From: JBFKOL01 sp041628815
GTDB taxonomy: Bacteria; Bacteroidota; Bacteroidia; Chitinophagales; Saprospiraceae
Direction: 5' to 3'
Assembly (NCBI GenBank): GCA_041628815.1
Contig: JBFKOL010000177.1
Coordinates: 1-8,421 of the forward strand
Length of the DNA: 8,421 bases
In this document: piece after piece, positions 7,835 to 8,421 of the stretch
How positions within the stretch are numbered: the first letter of the stretch is position 1
How the letters are laid out: every line of letters begins with the position of its first letter
Translations under genes and position numbers: made by a program
The notes under the pieces: generated by a model
Database searches by the model: none
The model's input: the letters and a program-made list of their open reading frames with translations, nothing else
Told to the model about the DNA's origin: nothing

Positions 7835-7886
7835 AGGTGACCTTTCCCCGAAAATCCGGTCCAAAGAGAAAAATAAAATTAGTACA

Positions 7887-8087
7887 ATGTCTGTAATCAA
7901 AGTAATTGAAATTATGAGCGACTCTTCCAAGAGCTGGGAAGACGCAACAAAAAATGGAATCCAGAAGGCTTCCAAATCGGTAAAAAACATCAAATCAGCT
8001 TTTGTGCAAAACCAAAGCGTGACCGTAAAAGACGGTTCCATCGATAAGTACCGCGTTAACCTGAAGCTGACCTTTGAAGTAAAATAA
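7887..8087 (+). CDS. Dodecin-like protein
   Basis: A 66-residue protein of the dodecin family, small proteins with a beta-alpha-beta-beta fold that assemble into hollow dodecamers; several members bind riboflavin or FMN. The opening SVIKVIEIMSDSSKSWEDA is the first strand and helix start typical of the family. The helix continues to about residue 34, and NQSVTVKDGSIDKYRVNLKLTFEVK supplies the last two strands. The frame is open upstream to 7779, but only the ATG at 7887 gives the normal length and N-terminus; the extension lies antisense to the divergent gene. By hand alignment with halobacterial and mycobacterial dodecins, the flavin-stacking tryptophan position is Ser37, so classical flavin stacking is doubtful. 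The leader (AAAATAAAATTAGTACA) is A/T-rich without a Shine-Dalgarno site. A storage, buffering or stress role is plausible by family only. Confidence 0.9.
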   Translation: MSVIKVIEIMSDSSKSWEDATKNGIQKASKSVKNIKSAFVQNQSVTVKDGSIDKYRVNLKLTFEVK

Positions 8088-8111
8088 GTCGCTGACGAAA
8101 CAAGCTGTCTC

Positions 8112-8421
8112 TCATCGAATCAGGTGCCGCTGCAAGGTCTTCATTGCCCCGGTAAAAGATGCATGAATGGTGTCATCCAGTAAATGACGGTGTCTGTCAA
8201 TGACGAGCCGGCCTTTCGAAATGGTTCCTATTTTCATGGTGGCATCAGATGCATAAATAATGATGGACCACCATGAGGATGGACTCCTATTGGCGAGAAG
8301 GGCGTGGCTGCCGTCCAAAATCAAAGCGTCAAACGCAGCGCCTGCAGATAAGACGCGGCCGTCTTTGAATCCTGCAGCCGTCCTTCCTGTGGATAGGGCA
8401 CTCATTGCCAGGTGGGAAGCC
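8112..8421 (-). CDS. hutF: Amidohydrolase C-terminus, probably formimidoylglutamate deiminase
   Basis: The last 102 or so residues of a minus-strand gene whose 5' part lies beyond the window; the frame is open without a stop to the window edge, so the internal ATG at 8405 is not the true start. The visible part matches the C-terminal composite domain of amidohydrolases: a short beta segment (FDALILDGSHALLA) like the ADLVVLD strand of the family, then IIIYASDATMKIGTISKGRLVIDRHRH, which resembles the V.v.Gr.vv..GrH pattern, and a final helix. The LDG...LA and RHRH spacing resembles HutF, which converts N-formimidoyl-glutamate to N-formylglutamate in histidine degradation. Guanine deaminase or another amidohydrolase remains possible because the metal-binding histidines and the active site are not visible. 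It converges on the dodecin gene with 24 bp between stops. No hut neighbours are visible. Confidence 0.6.
   Translation of the reverse strand, partial: ASHLAMSALSTGRTAAGFKDGRVLSAGAAFDALILDGSHALLANRSPSSWWSIIIYASDATMKIGTISKGRLVIDRHRHLLDDTIHASFTGAMKTLQRHLIR

Noticed and set aside
7835..8041. An N-terminal extension of the minus-strand hypothetical protein with a hydrophobic segment that could look like a membrane anchor
   Set aside because: It runs antisense through nearly the whole dodecin coding region, and the dodecin reading has clear family resemblance. The ATG at 7834 has a nearby AAAGG.
8088..8111. Transcription terminator between the dodecin and HutF-like genes
   Set aside because: The 24-bp gap has no inverted repeat or T-run on either strand.

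Overview
The window looks like ordinary chromosomal DNA from a member of the Bacteroidota. No ribosomal or other marker gene is present, so this rests on three indirect signs. A perfect TAnnTTTG -7 element precedes one gene. Purine-rich Shine-Dalgarno sites are weak or absent, and upstream sequences are often A/T-rich. The gene families (secreted DPP4-type peptidase, short dodecin, fatty-acid genes) are also typical. I see no mobile elements, phage genes, tRNAs, rRNAs or CRISPR arrays. Coding density is very high: the longest non-coding gap is about 105 bp (2314-2418).

Layout. (1) 49-2313 (+): an exported S9B prolyl/dipeptidyl peptidase with a complete catalytic triad. (2) 2419-6477 (+): a four-gene fatty acyl-CoA cluster, consisting of an AMP-forming acyl-CoA synthetase, a thiolase, a hotdog-fold thioesterase and a histidine-phosphatase-superfamily protein. 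Spacings tighten along it (33 bp, 10 bp, then a 1-base stop/start overlap), which suggests one transcript. (3) 6531-7343 (+): a membrane di-iron fatty acid hydroxylase/sterol desaturase family protein with its own -7 promoter element. (4) 7340-7834 (-): an unrecognised protein of about 164 residues, converging on the hydroxylase with overlapping stop codons. (5) 7887-8087 (+): a 66-residue dodecin-like protein divergent from it. (6) 8112 to the window end (-): the C-terminal part of an amidohydrolase, best matched to formimidoylglutamate deiminase (HutF).

How the genes work together. The synthetase activates free fatty acids to acyl-CoA, the thiolase cleaves 3-ketoacyl-CoA (or condenses acetyl-CoA), and the thioesterase can hydrolyse acyl-CoA. 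The phosphatase-fold protein probably has an accessory role in the same pathway. The acyl-CoA dehydrogenase, enoyl-CoA hydratase and hydroxyacyl-CoA dehydrogenase needed for a full beta-oxidation cycle are not here. The lipid hydroxylase downstream may share the lipid theme but appears separately transcribed. The peptidase, dodecin and HutF-like genes look functionally independent.

I found no clear sign of a new multi-gene system. The most worthwhile leads are the uncharacterised 164-residue protein with a conserved-looking His/Asp/Glu motif, the phosphatase-fold protein lacking the usual second histidine, and the dodecin lacking the usual flavin-stacking tryptophan.
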